Positions 8,285 to 15,587 of a stretch of DNA of 64,000 nucleotides are shown piece by piece. The notes under the pieces are model-generated. The model had not been told where the DNA came from. It made no database searches and saw only the letters and a list, made by a program, of their open reading frames with translations. Source of the stretch: Candidatus Nitrotoga sp. HW29 (GTDB lineage: Bacteria > Pseudomonadota > Gammaproteobacteria > Burkholderiales > Gallionellaceae); assembly GCF_924101635.2 (NCBI RefSeq), contig NZ_CAKMAA020000020.1, forward strand, positions 30,807 through 94,806. The letters run 5' to 3'. Positions within the stretch are counted from its first letter, which is position 1. Each line of letters begins with the position of its first letter. The translations under genes were made by a program, and so were the position numbers.

Positions 8285-9688
8285 TCAGGAAAACGTACGG
8301 ATAAGTTGATGTAGACGGTCGCATGCGGCGGAAAATTGATCTTCGTCTGCGGTGGCCACACCGAGAAGAAGCCCCGAACGCCTAACACCGAGAGGACTAA
8401 ACCATGCAGAAATTGGAGATGGCGCTAATCCGAAGGCCAATGCTTCTCGGGCAATTACGCTATCGCGCGCCCCTTCGGGCAGCCAAAGAAGCACCCCGAG
8501 ACCAGCCGGATGCGCGGGATAACCCATAGATTGCAGCATGGTATGGAGTGCATTGCTTCGACCGGCATACACGCGCTTCATGCGGCGCAGATGCCGCATA
8601 TAGTGCCCGTTGCGCATGAGCTCGGCCGTTGCCAACTGTACGGCGGGGCCGGGAGCCGGCGCGAGACACATGACCGCTTCGGCAAACTGCGAAACCAACG
8701 CGGTAGGTGCGACGACAAAGCCGAGTCGAAGCGTGGGACTGATCGTCTTGCTAAATGAACCGATGTGGATGACGCGTCCGGTGCTGTCCAGTGATGTCAG
8801 GGCAGGTGCCGCACGTCGTTTCAGTTGGAGTTCACCGAGATAGTCATCCTCAATAATCCACGCCCCGGTATGCGTCGCCCATTCGATCAATTTAACCCGC
8901 CGAGCAAACGACAGAGGTACTCCGGTTGGGGCTTGTTGGCCTGGTGTTACTAGCGCCAAGGCGGCATCAGCGGCGTGCTGTATCCCATAAGCAACGTCAA
9001 TCCCGTCTTCGTCAACGGCGATCGGGACCGGGGTGAGACGAGCAATTTCCAGTGCCCTACGGCTGGGAGGAAACCCCGGGTTCTCCACCCACGCACGTTG
9101 CCCTTCGGCGTTGAGGATCCTGAGCGTAATGCCGAGTGCACCGGAGAAGCCCGCTGTAATAAATATCTGAGATGGACGGCATTTAATGCCTCGCGAAAGT
9201 GCCAGATGTGCTGCAATTTCGCATCTGAGTTCAGATTCGCCGCGAGGATCCGGATAGATAAGAGGGGCGCTTAGTTCGGCACGAGCTGCAGAAGCACGTA
9301 ATCGGGCAAAAAGTGTGACCGGGAAACTATCTGAGGAGGGCACGCCATTTTGGAAAATCGAGGTTCCGGTAAGAAAGTCTTGGTACAACGGTGGCAACAA
9401 ATCTGCTTTAAATGGAGCCTGAAATGTAATCTTTGCCGGATGATCGGCCACTCTGGTGCCGCCAGGACTAGAGGAGACGACGAGTTGTTTATCCACCAAT
9501 CGCTCGTAAGCCGTCTTGACGGTGCCTCTTGCGACCCCTAGTTGTGCAGCAAGATCCAGCCACGAGGGTAGCCGTGCACCTGGCGCGAGCACACCACTGT
9601 CGATTGCTGCCGTGATGCCAATGCGAATTTGTTCGGCTAAAGACGTCTCTATCGTTCGATCCAGCTTGAAGTCTAATATTTTTTCCAT
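8285..9688 (-). CDS. MocR-type GntR/aminotransferase transcriptional regulator
   Basis: 467 aa. The N-terminal GntR winged helix (about residues 8-75) has LAEQIRIGITAAIDSGVLAPGARLPSWLDLAAQLGVARGTVKTAYERLV. The C-terminal fold-type I aminotransferase domain (about 110-465) carries a PLP-lysine candidate in SFSKTISPTLRLGFV. Family members (PdxR, GabR) bind DNA and sense PLP or amino compounds. It is divergent from the cupin and AhpD-like genes with 92 bases between starts, so it probably controls them and itself. The effector is unknown. Confidence 0.87.
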   Translation of the reverse strand: MEKILDFKLDRTIETSLAEQIRIGITAAIDSGVLAPGARLPSWLDLAAQLGVARGTVKTAYERLVDKQLVVSSSPGGTRVADHPAKITFQAPFKADLLPPLYQDFLTGTSIFQNGVPSSDSFPVTLFARLRASAARAELSAPLIYPDPRGESELRCEIAAHLALSRGIKCRPSQIFITAGFSGALGITLRILNAEGQRAWVENPGFPPSRRALEIARLTPVPIAVDEDGIDVAYGIQHAADAALALVTPGQQAPTGVPLSFARRVKLIEWATHTGAWIIEDDYLGELQLKRRAAPALTSLDSTGRVIHIGSFSKTISPTLRLGFVVAPTALVSQFAEAVMCLAPAPGPAVQLATAELMRNGHYMRHLRRMKRVYAGRSNALHTMLQSMGYPAHPAGLGVLLWLPEGARDSVIAREALAFGLAPSPISAWFSPLGVRRSGLLLGVATADEDQFSAACDRLHQLIRTFS

Positions 9689-9780
9689 GCTTCATGGTAC
9701 ATCGAAAATATACGTTTCTGGTTCTTTTTAATGAACTGCTGCGGCTGCATACTACTGGTGTCGTATTTAAGGAGATATCT

Positions 9781-10197
9781 ATGAAACCCAAGCATATTTT
9801 GCTGCCCCTGCTGACCGCTATAGTGATGTCGTTTGCCGGCGCGGCCGGTGCCCACAGTCCCGCCGAGACAGTTAAAGCCAATTTCTCGCACGCCCTGCCG
9901 AATGTACCCGGTAAGTCACTCGTGGCCGTGGAGGTGTTTTACCCACCTGGGGCAGCGTCGATGCCGCACCGTCATGCTCAATCGGCGTTTATTTATGCCT
10001 ACGTCGTTTTTGGGCGAATCGTAAGCCAAGTGGCGGGGCAGCCAGAGCGTACTTACGTTGCAGGAGAGAGCTTCCATGAGGTACCAGGAGCGCATCACCT
10101 GATCAGTCGCAACGCTAGCGAAACAGAATCGGCCAAGCTACTCGCCGTATTTGTCGTCGATACAGACGACAAAGCCCTGACTACTCCTGACAAATAG
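9781..10197 (+). CDS. Secreted small cupin-domain protein
   Basis: 138 aa with a signal peptide (about 1-24, ...GAAGAHS). A single cupin barrel has the metal-site motif P-H-R-H (PHRHAQSAFIYAYVVFG) and a later His pair in GAHHL. Start chosen at the ATG after AAGGAG (about 9770-9775). It is followed 10 bases later by the AhpD-like gene, likely an operon under the divergent MocR regulator. Substrate is unknown; many secreted small cupins are uncharacterised. Confidence 0.8.
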   Translation: MKPKHILLPLLTAIVMSFAGAAGAHSPAETVKANFSHALPNVPGKSLVAVEVFYPPGAASMPHRHAQSAFIYAYVVFGRIVSQVAGQPERTYVAGESFHEVPGAHHLISRNASETESAKLLAVFVVDTDDKALTTPDK

Positions 10198-10207
10198 GAA
10201 TTTTGAA

Positions 10208-10669
10208 ATGAGCGAAAGATTGAATTACACGAAAGCCTCGCCTGGTGGCGTGAAAGCCTTTGGCAGTGTTTATGGTTACATCATGCAATCTGGGCTTGAT
10301 GAAATTTTGGTCGAACTGGTCTACCTGCGCGTTAGCCAAATCAATGGTTGCGCTTATTGTCTGGACATGCACACCCGCGGCCTTATCAAAAAGGGGGGCA
10401 ATATCGAGAAACTGGCGCTTGTGCAAGTATGGCAGGAGGCCGGTGATTTGTTCAGTGATCGGGAACGGGCGGGCCTTGCATGGGCGGAAACGGTTACTCG
10501 GGTAGCACAGACCGGCGTTCCGGATGCCGAATTCGAAGCCGCCGCCTGCGTCTTTGATGAGAAGGAACTAGCCGACTTGACCATGGCCATCAGCCTGATG
10601 AACGCATACAACCGCCTTGCGATCAGCTTCCGTCGCATACCGGAAGCCGTTCTTGCGAACAGAAACTGA
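10208..10669 (+). CDS. Carboxymuconolactone decarboxylase/AhpD-like protein
   Basis: 153 aa alpha-helical protein of the CMD/AhpD family. The redox motif C-A-Y-C-L-D-M-H (about residues 48-55) is the AhpD-type CxxC followed by His, known as a peroxidase centre in relatives. It also has ELVYLRVSQINGC before it and MAISLMNAYNRLAISFR near the end. Cytoplasmic. Paired with the cupin gene; together they resemble small redox-stress operons, though this is inference. A scar of insertion sequences starts just after its stop. Confidence 0.85.
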   Translation: MSERLNYTKASPGGVKAFGSVYGYIMQSGLDEILVELVYLRVSQINGCAYCLDMHTRGLIKKGGNIEKLALVQVWQEAGDLFSDRERAGLAWAETVTRVAQTGVPDAEFEAAACVFDEKELADLTMAISLMNAYNRLAISFRRIPEAVLANRN

Positions 10670-10705
10670 CGTCACGGGGTACTACCGGACACGCAAACGC
10701 TATAG

Positions 10706-10816
10706 ATTAGGCCCACAAGTGGTGAGGATCGCGCGCTCACGGTCGAGCAGGAGGAGAAGGTACAGCGCATCATCTGTGACAAACGCCCCGAGCAGCTGAA
10801 GATGGAGTTTGCTCTA
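10706..10816 (+). pseudogene. IS630-family transposase fragment
   Basis: A 37-codon stretch without stop reads ...RPTSGEDRALTVEQEEKVQ, then RIICDKRPEQLKMEFAL. This is the region of IS630-family transposases usually written as L(T/S)xEQExxIxxLIxDKTPDQLKxxFAL, between the N-terminal HTH and the catalytic domain. Both sides are missing, and the frame ends where an IS5-type fragment begins. Confidence 0.6.
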
Positions 10817-10818
10817 AT

Positions 10819-11382
10819 GAGCAACTTTTCGCCGAAGTCGGACGTATCCTCCAAGGCAGTGGCATGACCCTCAAGACCGGTACGATTGTCGATGCCACCC
10901 TTATCGCGGCCCCCAGCTCAACCAAAAACGTCGTGAAGAAGCGTGATTCTGAAATGCACCAGACGCGCAAAGGGCAACAATGGTACTTTGGCATGAAGCT
11001 GCACATTGGCGTGGACAGTCAAAGCGGCCTGGCGCACAGTGCCGTTGTCACCCCGTCCAACGTGCATGACAAACATCCCCTGCCTGATTTGTTGCATGGT
11101 CATGAGCAGCGCGTTTATGGTGATCGCGCCTATGCCAGTCAAAAGGATTTAATCCTCAGCAAAGCGCCCAAGGCCCGCGACTTCACCAATTGTCGCACCC
11201 GTAAGGCTGGCGGCAAGGTCGATGAGGTCAAGCGCCGCAAAAACCGCAACAAGTCAAAGATAAGAACCCGCGTCGAACACGTCTTTGCCATGATCAAACG
11301 ACTGTGGGGTTTTACCAAAGTGCGCTACCGTGGTTTAGCCAGGAATGCTGGTCGCGTATTTACCTGTCTCGAAATCGATTGA
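10819..11382 (+). pseudogene. IS5-family transposase, 5'-truncated
   Basis: The reading begins EQLFAEVGRILQGSGMTLKTG and continues through TIVDATLIAAPSSTKN (first catalytic Asp), HIGVDSQSGLAHS, VYGDRAYAS (second Asp) and RTRVEHVFAMIKRLWGFTKVRYRGLARNAGR (with catalytic Glu). This is the IS5 DDE core. The N-terminal third is absent and the C-terminal end is frame-shifted (ends VFTCLEID). Only three bases separate it from the IS630 fragment, so two elements were joined by deletion. Not expected to transpose. Confidence 0.85.
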
Positions 11383-11532
11383 TGGCACAGATGCGCCTAT
11401 AGCGGGCAAAAAGCCCAAGGAGCTGCCTGAAAGGGCAAAATAAAACGGGCTGAACTTGCTTTTTTGCATAATCACGCATATTCCGTAATTAAAATCTCAG
11501 AAATGCGGGGCTTATTCAGCGTAGCCTTAAAT

Positions 11533-11562
11533 GTTAAGAGCAGGCCTAGGCCTGCTCTTAAC
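11533..11562. terminator. Perfect 30-bp palindrome, probable terminator of the nirK operon
   Basis: The arms GTTAAGAGCAGGCCT and AGGCCTGCTCTTAAC are exact reverse complements with no spacer. The site lies 22 bases past the nirK stop. As RNA it would form a very stable hairpin. There is no U-tract on either side, so it may act as a 3' stabiliser or Rho-assisted terminator rather than a classic one. A protein-binding site is possible. Confidence 0.6.
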
Positions 11563-11584
11563 TAACAAAATAGCTTACTAAAAA

Positions 11585-12529
11585 TTACCTGATCAAGATT
11601 TGATCGCCATGTCCTTTCTTCGGGTCAGCATCGGGTTTGTTCATCAAAACCGTGATAGCACCACGCAACGCTGCTCCCATTGCATGATCGACGATTGCGA
11701 CATTGGTTGGACGATCAGCTGGCGAAACGATATCAAATATATCGCCTTCGGATACTGCCACGTTGTATGTTTGAATACCGTAGAGCGTATTTTTTGGGTT
11801 GCCGTTGATATAAACACGATCCCAAATTCCAGCGATAGGATGCAGAGCGACTGGATTGTTGATGTTCGCATTCACGAAGAAAATACGAACGCGTTCGCCC
11901 GGTTTTGATTCCAGAACCTGCGTTGCATTGGGTTCATGAACAGGATCGTAGTGGAACATTTTACCGTTGATGAGCGCACCTTTCCAATTTGTATTTTCAA
12001 GTAAACCGGTGATGTTTTCACTGTCAGGGAAATATTGTTGCTGAATCAGCATATATTCACGGTCTGCTTTTGGATAGTTCTTCTTATCTTTTGGATCAAC
12101 AATGATCATGCCGTACATTCCCTTGGCAATATGCTGAGCCATCGTGCTCGCGCCACAGTGGTACATAAATACGCCTGGAACTTTGGCTTCAAACTTGAAA
12201 TGTTTACTTTGTCCCGGCTTGATTTCACCAAATTCATTGAGCACATCAACCTGGGCTGCGTGAAAGTCCATTGCGTGTGAATTTTTATTTTCAGGTGGAT
12301 TAATTAGCGTGAAATCAACCGTATCACCTTCGTCTACGCGAACAGGCTTACCGGGAATGGAGCCGTCGAATGTCCAGGCTGCCATTTTGACATCGCCCTT
12401 ATTATTCACGGGCAGATCAACTTCCATAGCCGTCATTGTGACTTTAACGGTTTTTGCGAGTACTTGCTGTGCAGAAAAAAGCCCAGTTACCAGCATCACA
12501 GCAACCGCTGTAGTTTTAAGCTTATACAT
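11585..12529 (-). CDS. nirK: Copper-containing nitrite reductase
   Basis: 314 aa periplasmic two-cupredoxin enzyme that reduces nitrite to nitric oxide. Signal peptide about 1-25. Copper ligands by motif: type 1 site H85, C125, H133 and M138 (SHAMDFH; MYHCGASTMAQHIAKGM); type 2 site H90 and H124 with H282 (VDHAMG) from the neighbour subunit. The active-site Asp is D88. H230 (LHPIAG) is the likely second-shell His (inference). It is the last gene of ncgABC-nirK, 74 bases after ncgC, with its own ribosome site GGGGAA. In Nitrosomonas europaea this operon is NsrR-controlled and supports nitrite tolerance. Confidence 0.93.
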   Translation of the reverse strand: MYKLKTTAVAVMLVTGLFSAQQVLAKTVKVTMTAMEVDLPVNNKGDVKMAAWTFDGSIPGKPVRVDEGDTVDFTLINPPENKNSHAMDFHAAQVDVLNEFGEIKPGQSKHFKFEAKVPGVFMYHCGASTMAQHIAKGMYGMIIVDPKDKKNYPKADREYMLIQQQYFPDSENITGLLENTNWKGALINGKMFHYDPVHEPNATQVLESKPGERVRIFFVNANINNPVALHPIAGIWDRVYINGNPKNTLYGIQTYNVAVSEGDIFDIVSPADRPTNVAIVDHAMGAALRGAITVLMNKPDADPKKGHGDQILIR

Positions 12530-12603
12530 ATTATTCCCCTGTTTAATTAAAGTTAACTACAAATTGCTTATTTCTTGTTGCCATTTCTTTACGACTGCTA
12601 CTA

Positions 12604-12960
12604 CTAACCAAATTTGCACTTACATAACATGCGTAGATGCTGCACTAAATCCTTGATCTCCTCGTCACTTAAGGTTGCCCCCCAAGGAGGCATCAATACT
12701 GATTTATCAATGGATGGCCCGCCTTCTTTGATTGCTTTGAACAAAGTCTCGTCCGAACGACCTGACATTGACTTTGTATCGGTGTGATCACGTGGTATGA
12801 CTGACATGTCTCGCGTGTTAACACCTTTTCCGGTTCCCTCACTACCGTGGCATTGAACACAATAAGCTTTGTAATTGTCAGCGGGTGTTTCCTTGGCTTG
12901 GGCTTGAATTGAGAAAGCCGCCAGGAAAAACAACAAAAATAATTTAGTTGGCATTTGCAC
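12604..12960 (-). CDS. ncgC: Monoheme cytochrome c of the nirK cluster (NcgC)
   Basis: 118 aa with a signal peptide (about 1-22) and heme motif CVQCH (34-38). A later MPPWG supplies a possible Met ligand. The end CKCKFG is odd, adding two Cys after the last helix. The start overlaps the 3' end of ncgB by 17 bases. In the known ncgABC-nirK operon this is the third gene and is thought to pass electrons with NcgA and NcgB near NirK. Assigned by order and domain type. Confidence 0.85.
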   Translation of the reverse strand: MQMPTKLFLLFFLAAFSIQAQAKETPADNYKAYCVQCHGSEGTGKGVNTRDMSVIPRDHTDTKSMSGRSDETLFKAIKEGGPSIDKSVLMPPWGATLSDEEIKDLVQHLRMLCKCKFG

Positions 12961-13624
12961 CCTCCTTGCTCAAGGTCTCAAGATAATGAACCATTTTCTG
13001 TATATTCACGTCTGATAGATTTTTATTTGGCATCATGGATTTGGGCTCCCAAGCTTGGGGAGACCTGATGAAACTCGCCATATATTGCGGTTGCAAGCGC
13101 TTGGCCGCCGTATAAAGTTCTGGCCCCGATGCTCCACCATATTCAGGTTCGATCAAGTGGCAAGCCATACAGCCCAAAAATTTATTGAAAGCCATTTCCC
13201 CCATTTGCTTTGATACCGTGCCGGGCTCAACTTTCTCTTTGGCGATCAAGTTGTCATGCGGTTTCATCTTCATGAGCTCGGCTGCAACTGAGGTGGCATC
13301 GGCCTTGGAAAGTGCGACGTGATCCGTGAGCGTCGAAGCATCAACTTCATCACCTTTGGGTCCAGATTTAATATGCCCGCCGTAGTACATCCCGGCTGGA
13401 CGTATCCGGGCAGGCTTTTGCAGCCACGATACAAGCCATTCTTGACGATATTTATTGCCCGCGTAAAAAAGATCCGGCCCTTTTTTTTCAAAGGCAGTTT
13501 TTAATGTTTGTGCTGCCGGTCCCTTAGTATTGTGACAGGCTGAACAGCTCCCTTGAAGCATTCCTCCCTCAGCGAGAACAGCTCCAGAAAAACCGAGTAA
13601 GGCAACAAAAACTATTCGCTTCAT
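12944..13624 (-). CDS. ncgB: Diheme cytochrome c of the nirK cluster (NcgB)
   Basis: 226 aa with a signal peptide (1-18) and heme motifs CSACH (27-31) and CMACH (152-156). Between them lies the PDLFYAGNKYRQEWLVSWL segment seen again in the tetraheme cytochrome at 3226-4650. A probable Met ligand is near PKSMMPN. It follows ncgA by two bases and overlaps ncgC, so the three are one transcript. Periplasmic electron transfer with NcgA/NirK is known in outline for Nitrosomonas; details are inference. Confidence 0.87.
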   Translation of the reverse strand: MKRIVFVALLGFSGAVLAEGGMLQGSCSACHNTKGPAAQTLKTAFEKKGPDLFYAGNKYRQEWLVSWLQKPARIRPAGMYYGGHIKSGPKGDEVDASTLTDHVALSKADATSVAAELMKMKPHDNLIAKEKVEPGTVSKQMGEMAFNKFLGCMACHLIEPEYGGASGPELYTAAKRLQPQYMASFIRSPQAWEPKSMMPNKNLSDVNIQKMVHYLETLSKEGANAN

Positions 13625-13626
13625 AT

Positions 13627-14706
13627 TTATCTCCTTCTTTTCCCCTGTTCGACGATTTTGCCCATAAAAGGTGCACTATTGAAAAGCCCATATCCTTGTG
13701 TCAGCGATACACTATAGAAAAAATTGGGGTCATACACTTTGCCTTTCCAGGTGTACCAGTCATTCATTTTGACGCCTTCATATTCAAAAACGGTCATTGG
13801 CCCCCCCATGGAAGCGCCGTTGTTAGACATGTGCTTGTCAACATGATCGTGCATTATGAAGAGCCCAGGATTGTTCATTTTAACGATTACATCATAACGT
13901 TCACCTGGCCCTACCGGAACAGTATCTACATAGTAAGGGCTGGCAAGGGGATACCCGTCTTTGTGGGTGATAAGCATGTCGTGCCCATGCATATGCATTT
14001 GGTGAGTTTCATCGCCTGCACCAATAAAGCGCATTCTCAATACATCACCTTTCTTGACTCTAATCGGCTGGGTGAATGGGAAAGATTTTGCGTTTACTGA
14101 AAAATAGTCGGAAACATCCTGCGGACTCCCCCCTTTGCCATAGACGCTGGCATATGGAGATTGCCAAGTGCTCAGCATCAAAACAGAATCCAAGGTAACT
14201 TCCTTTTCAAGGGCAGTTGGATTTTTTGGGTCGACGATTAATGGTCCCCACATCCCGCGTAGCGCCACATGCTCCCAAACGTCCACATGGCAGTGGTACC
14301 ACAGGCTTCCGGGACGATCAACATTAAATTTATAGGTATAAGATTCACCAGGCTGAATCGCTTCTTGTGTAATGCTTGGCACGCCATCTTGTTGCCAACT
14401 GCCGGTCTGGTTAACGCCATGCCAATGGATAGTATGGGGAAGTGTGGTGTTGTTGCTGACATGCACCATCACATCATCGCCCTCTTTGACATGGAGGAGC
14501 GGCCCTGGTACTTGTCCGTTAAAAGCGAATACTTTATTGGTAAAGCCCGGCGCTACTTCTATTGAAACTTCCTCAATGGTCAAGTTAAATTCGCGTTGCT
14601 CGGCCCAACTTGCAGTCGCAATTCCCGTCAAGAACAAAAATGTTATAATCTTTCTAAGATAACAGGTCACAGCGGGTATATTCAATCTATTGAAGGCAAT
14701 GGTCAT
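13627..14706 (-). CDS. ncgA: Two-domain multicopper oxidase of the nirK cluster (NcgA)
   Basis: 359 aa from the chosen start. Domain 1 has HWHG (H94, H96) and WYHCHVDVWEHVALRGM (H138, C139, H140, H146, M152), giving type 1 copper plus trinuclear ligands. Domain 2 has HQMHMHGH and MHDHVDKHM (H286-D287-H288), with Asp where a type 1 site would have Cys. So type 1 copper is only in domain 1, as in one class of two-domain laccases; a homotrimer is expected. The frame is open to 14892, but an operator and promoter overlap codons upstream of 14706, so the ATG at 14706, followed by a signal peptide, is preferred; no good ribosome site is seen. First gene of ncgABC-nirK. Confidence 0.88.
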   Translation of the reverse strand: MTIAFNRLNIPAVTCYLRKIITFLFLTGIATASWAEQREFNLTIEEVSIEVAPGFTNKVFAFNGQVPGPLLHVKEGDDVMVHVSNNTTLPHTIHWHGVNQTGSWQQDGVPSITQEAIQPGESYTYKFNVDRPGSLWYHCHVDVWEHVALRGMWGPLIVDPKNPTALEKEVTLDSVLMLSTWQSPYASVYGKGGSPQDVSDYFSVNAKSFPFTQPIRVKKGDVLRMRFIGAGDETHQMHMHGHDMLITHKDGYPLASPYYVDTVPVGPGERYDVIVKMNNPGLFIMHDHVDKHMSNNGASMGGPMTVFEYEGVKMNDWYTWKGKVYDPNFFYSVSLTQGYGLFNSAPFMGKIVEQGKRRR

Positions 14707-14739
14707 TTTTTGGTCATCCCAATTTCTATAGGTTCTAAT

Positions 14740-14762
14740 AAGATTCATTTTCAATGTATCTT
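14740..14762. promoter_or_regulatory. NsrR-like operator of ncgABC-nirK
   Basis: An 11-1-11 inverted repeat: AAGATTCATTT, one base, CAATGTATCTT. The half-sites AAGATTCATTT and AAGATACATTG agree at 9 of 11 positions and match the known NsrR half-site AAGATGCATTT closely. It covers the -10 element and the expected transcription start, where a repressor would block. NsrR (an NO-sensing Fe-S repressor) controls this operon in Nitrosomonas europaea. No nsrR gene is in the window. Confidence 0.72.
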
Positions 14763-14781
14763 TAATTAACAACATTGTCAA
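14753..14781 (-). promoter_or_regulatory. Sigma70 promoter of ncgABC-nirK
   Basis: On the minus strand, a perfect -35 TTGACA (14781-14776), a 17-base spacer and -10 TACATT (14758-14753, 4 of 6). Transcription would start near 14746 and leave a leader of about 40 nt to the ncgA ATG at 14706. The NsrR-like operator overlaps the -10. Confidence 0.65.
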
Positions 14782-14867
14782 GTAAATTATTGATGCCTTG
14801 TAGCAAGCAAGACGAAGAAGATATAAACCGCTGGAGCGGGTATTAAAAAAATCAAGTTGGCCTGGCC

Positions 14868-15365
14868 CGTACGAAACAGAAGCGCAACGCACAGTCGACG
14901 CTATTGATTGTGGCCGCGCAGAGCGTGAAGAACACGGACAAGGCGGATCAGAAGGGTTATAACGCAGGCAAGAAGCTCTCTGGAATCAAGCGCCACATTG
15001 CGATGAATACCCAAGGATTACCACATGCAGTTGCGGTGACCACCGTTGCGGTCACTGGTCGAAAAGGTATCTTGCAGGCGATGACACGGTGCAAGACCAG
15101 GTCTTGAACAGATTCAACGTGTTCTGGCTGATGGGGTTATGTAGGCCGACCATTTGCGTTGGCAGTCGATGAAATACTGGGCGCATCGGTGCAGATCGCT
15201 AAGCGCAACGAACTGCATACCTTCGCCGTCATCCCCAAGCGTTGGGTGGTTGAGCGCAGCTTCGCTTGGTTGGAGAAATGCAGACGGCTATGGAAGAACT
15301 GTGAACGCAAACTCAATACCAGCCTGCAATTCACCCACCTTGCCTTCCTGGTTCTGCTACTGTGA
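14868..15365 (+). pseudogene. IS5-family transposase remnant, frame-disrupted
   Basis: In one frame: RTKQKRNAQSTLLIVAAQSV, then KNTDKADQKGYNAGKK and SGIKRHIAMNTQGLPHAVAVTT. A segment reading LEQIQRVLADG (15103-15135) sits in another frame. The first frame then returns with GYVGRPFALAVDEILG, AKRNELHTFAVIPKRWVVERSF and AWLEKCRRLWKNCERKL to the stop. This is the IS5 family transposase of the KNTDTA...KRWVVERSF kind, from the DDE first half to the C-terminus. Two compensating indels with stops between, and a catalytic-type Asp replaced (VAAQSV where relatives have VDAQSV), make it inactive. It lies about 90 bases upstream of the ncgA promoter. Confidence 0.82.
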
Positions 15366-15464
15366 AAATCGTGAGCAGGTTATAAAACTCCCATGCTCTG
15401 CAATCCTGCTACATCCGACGATATTACTTGGCCGCCTTCAACCGCTTACAAATTGAAAAATAAT

Positions 15465-15480
15465 AGTTTCACGTGAAACA
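15465..15480. promoter_or_regulatory. parS-like centromere site
   Basis: AGTTTCACGTGAAACA differs from the parS consensus TGTTTCACGTGAAACA at one position. It lies about 105 bases upstream of mnmG and 2.7 kb from parA. ParB would load here for origin segregation. Confidence 0.85.
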
Positions 15481-15587
15481 ACTATGAGGAGGGTTTTCTG
15501 CCTTCGTAACATTTTGATGTATGATGCGCCCCTTCATTTCATCAAGAAAATTACCGTTTCTGTAGCCAACCGGTCAAGAATATAAAG

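Noticed and set aside
13696..14100. Plus-strand frame inside ncgA
   Set aside because: Antisense to copper-ligand motifs of the multicopper oxidase; its composition mirrors the real gene.
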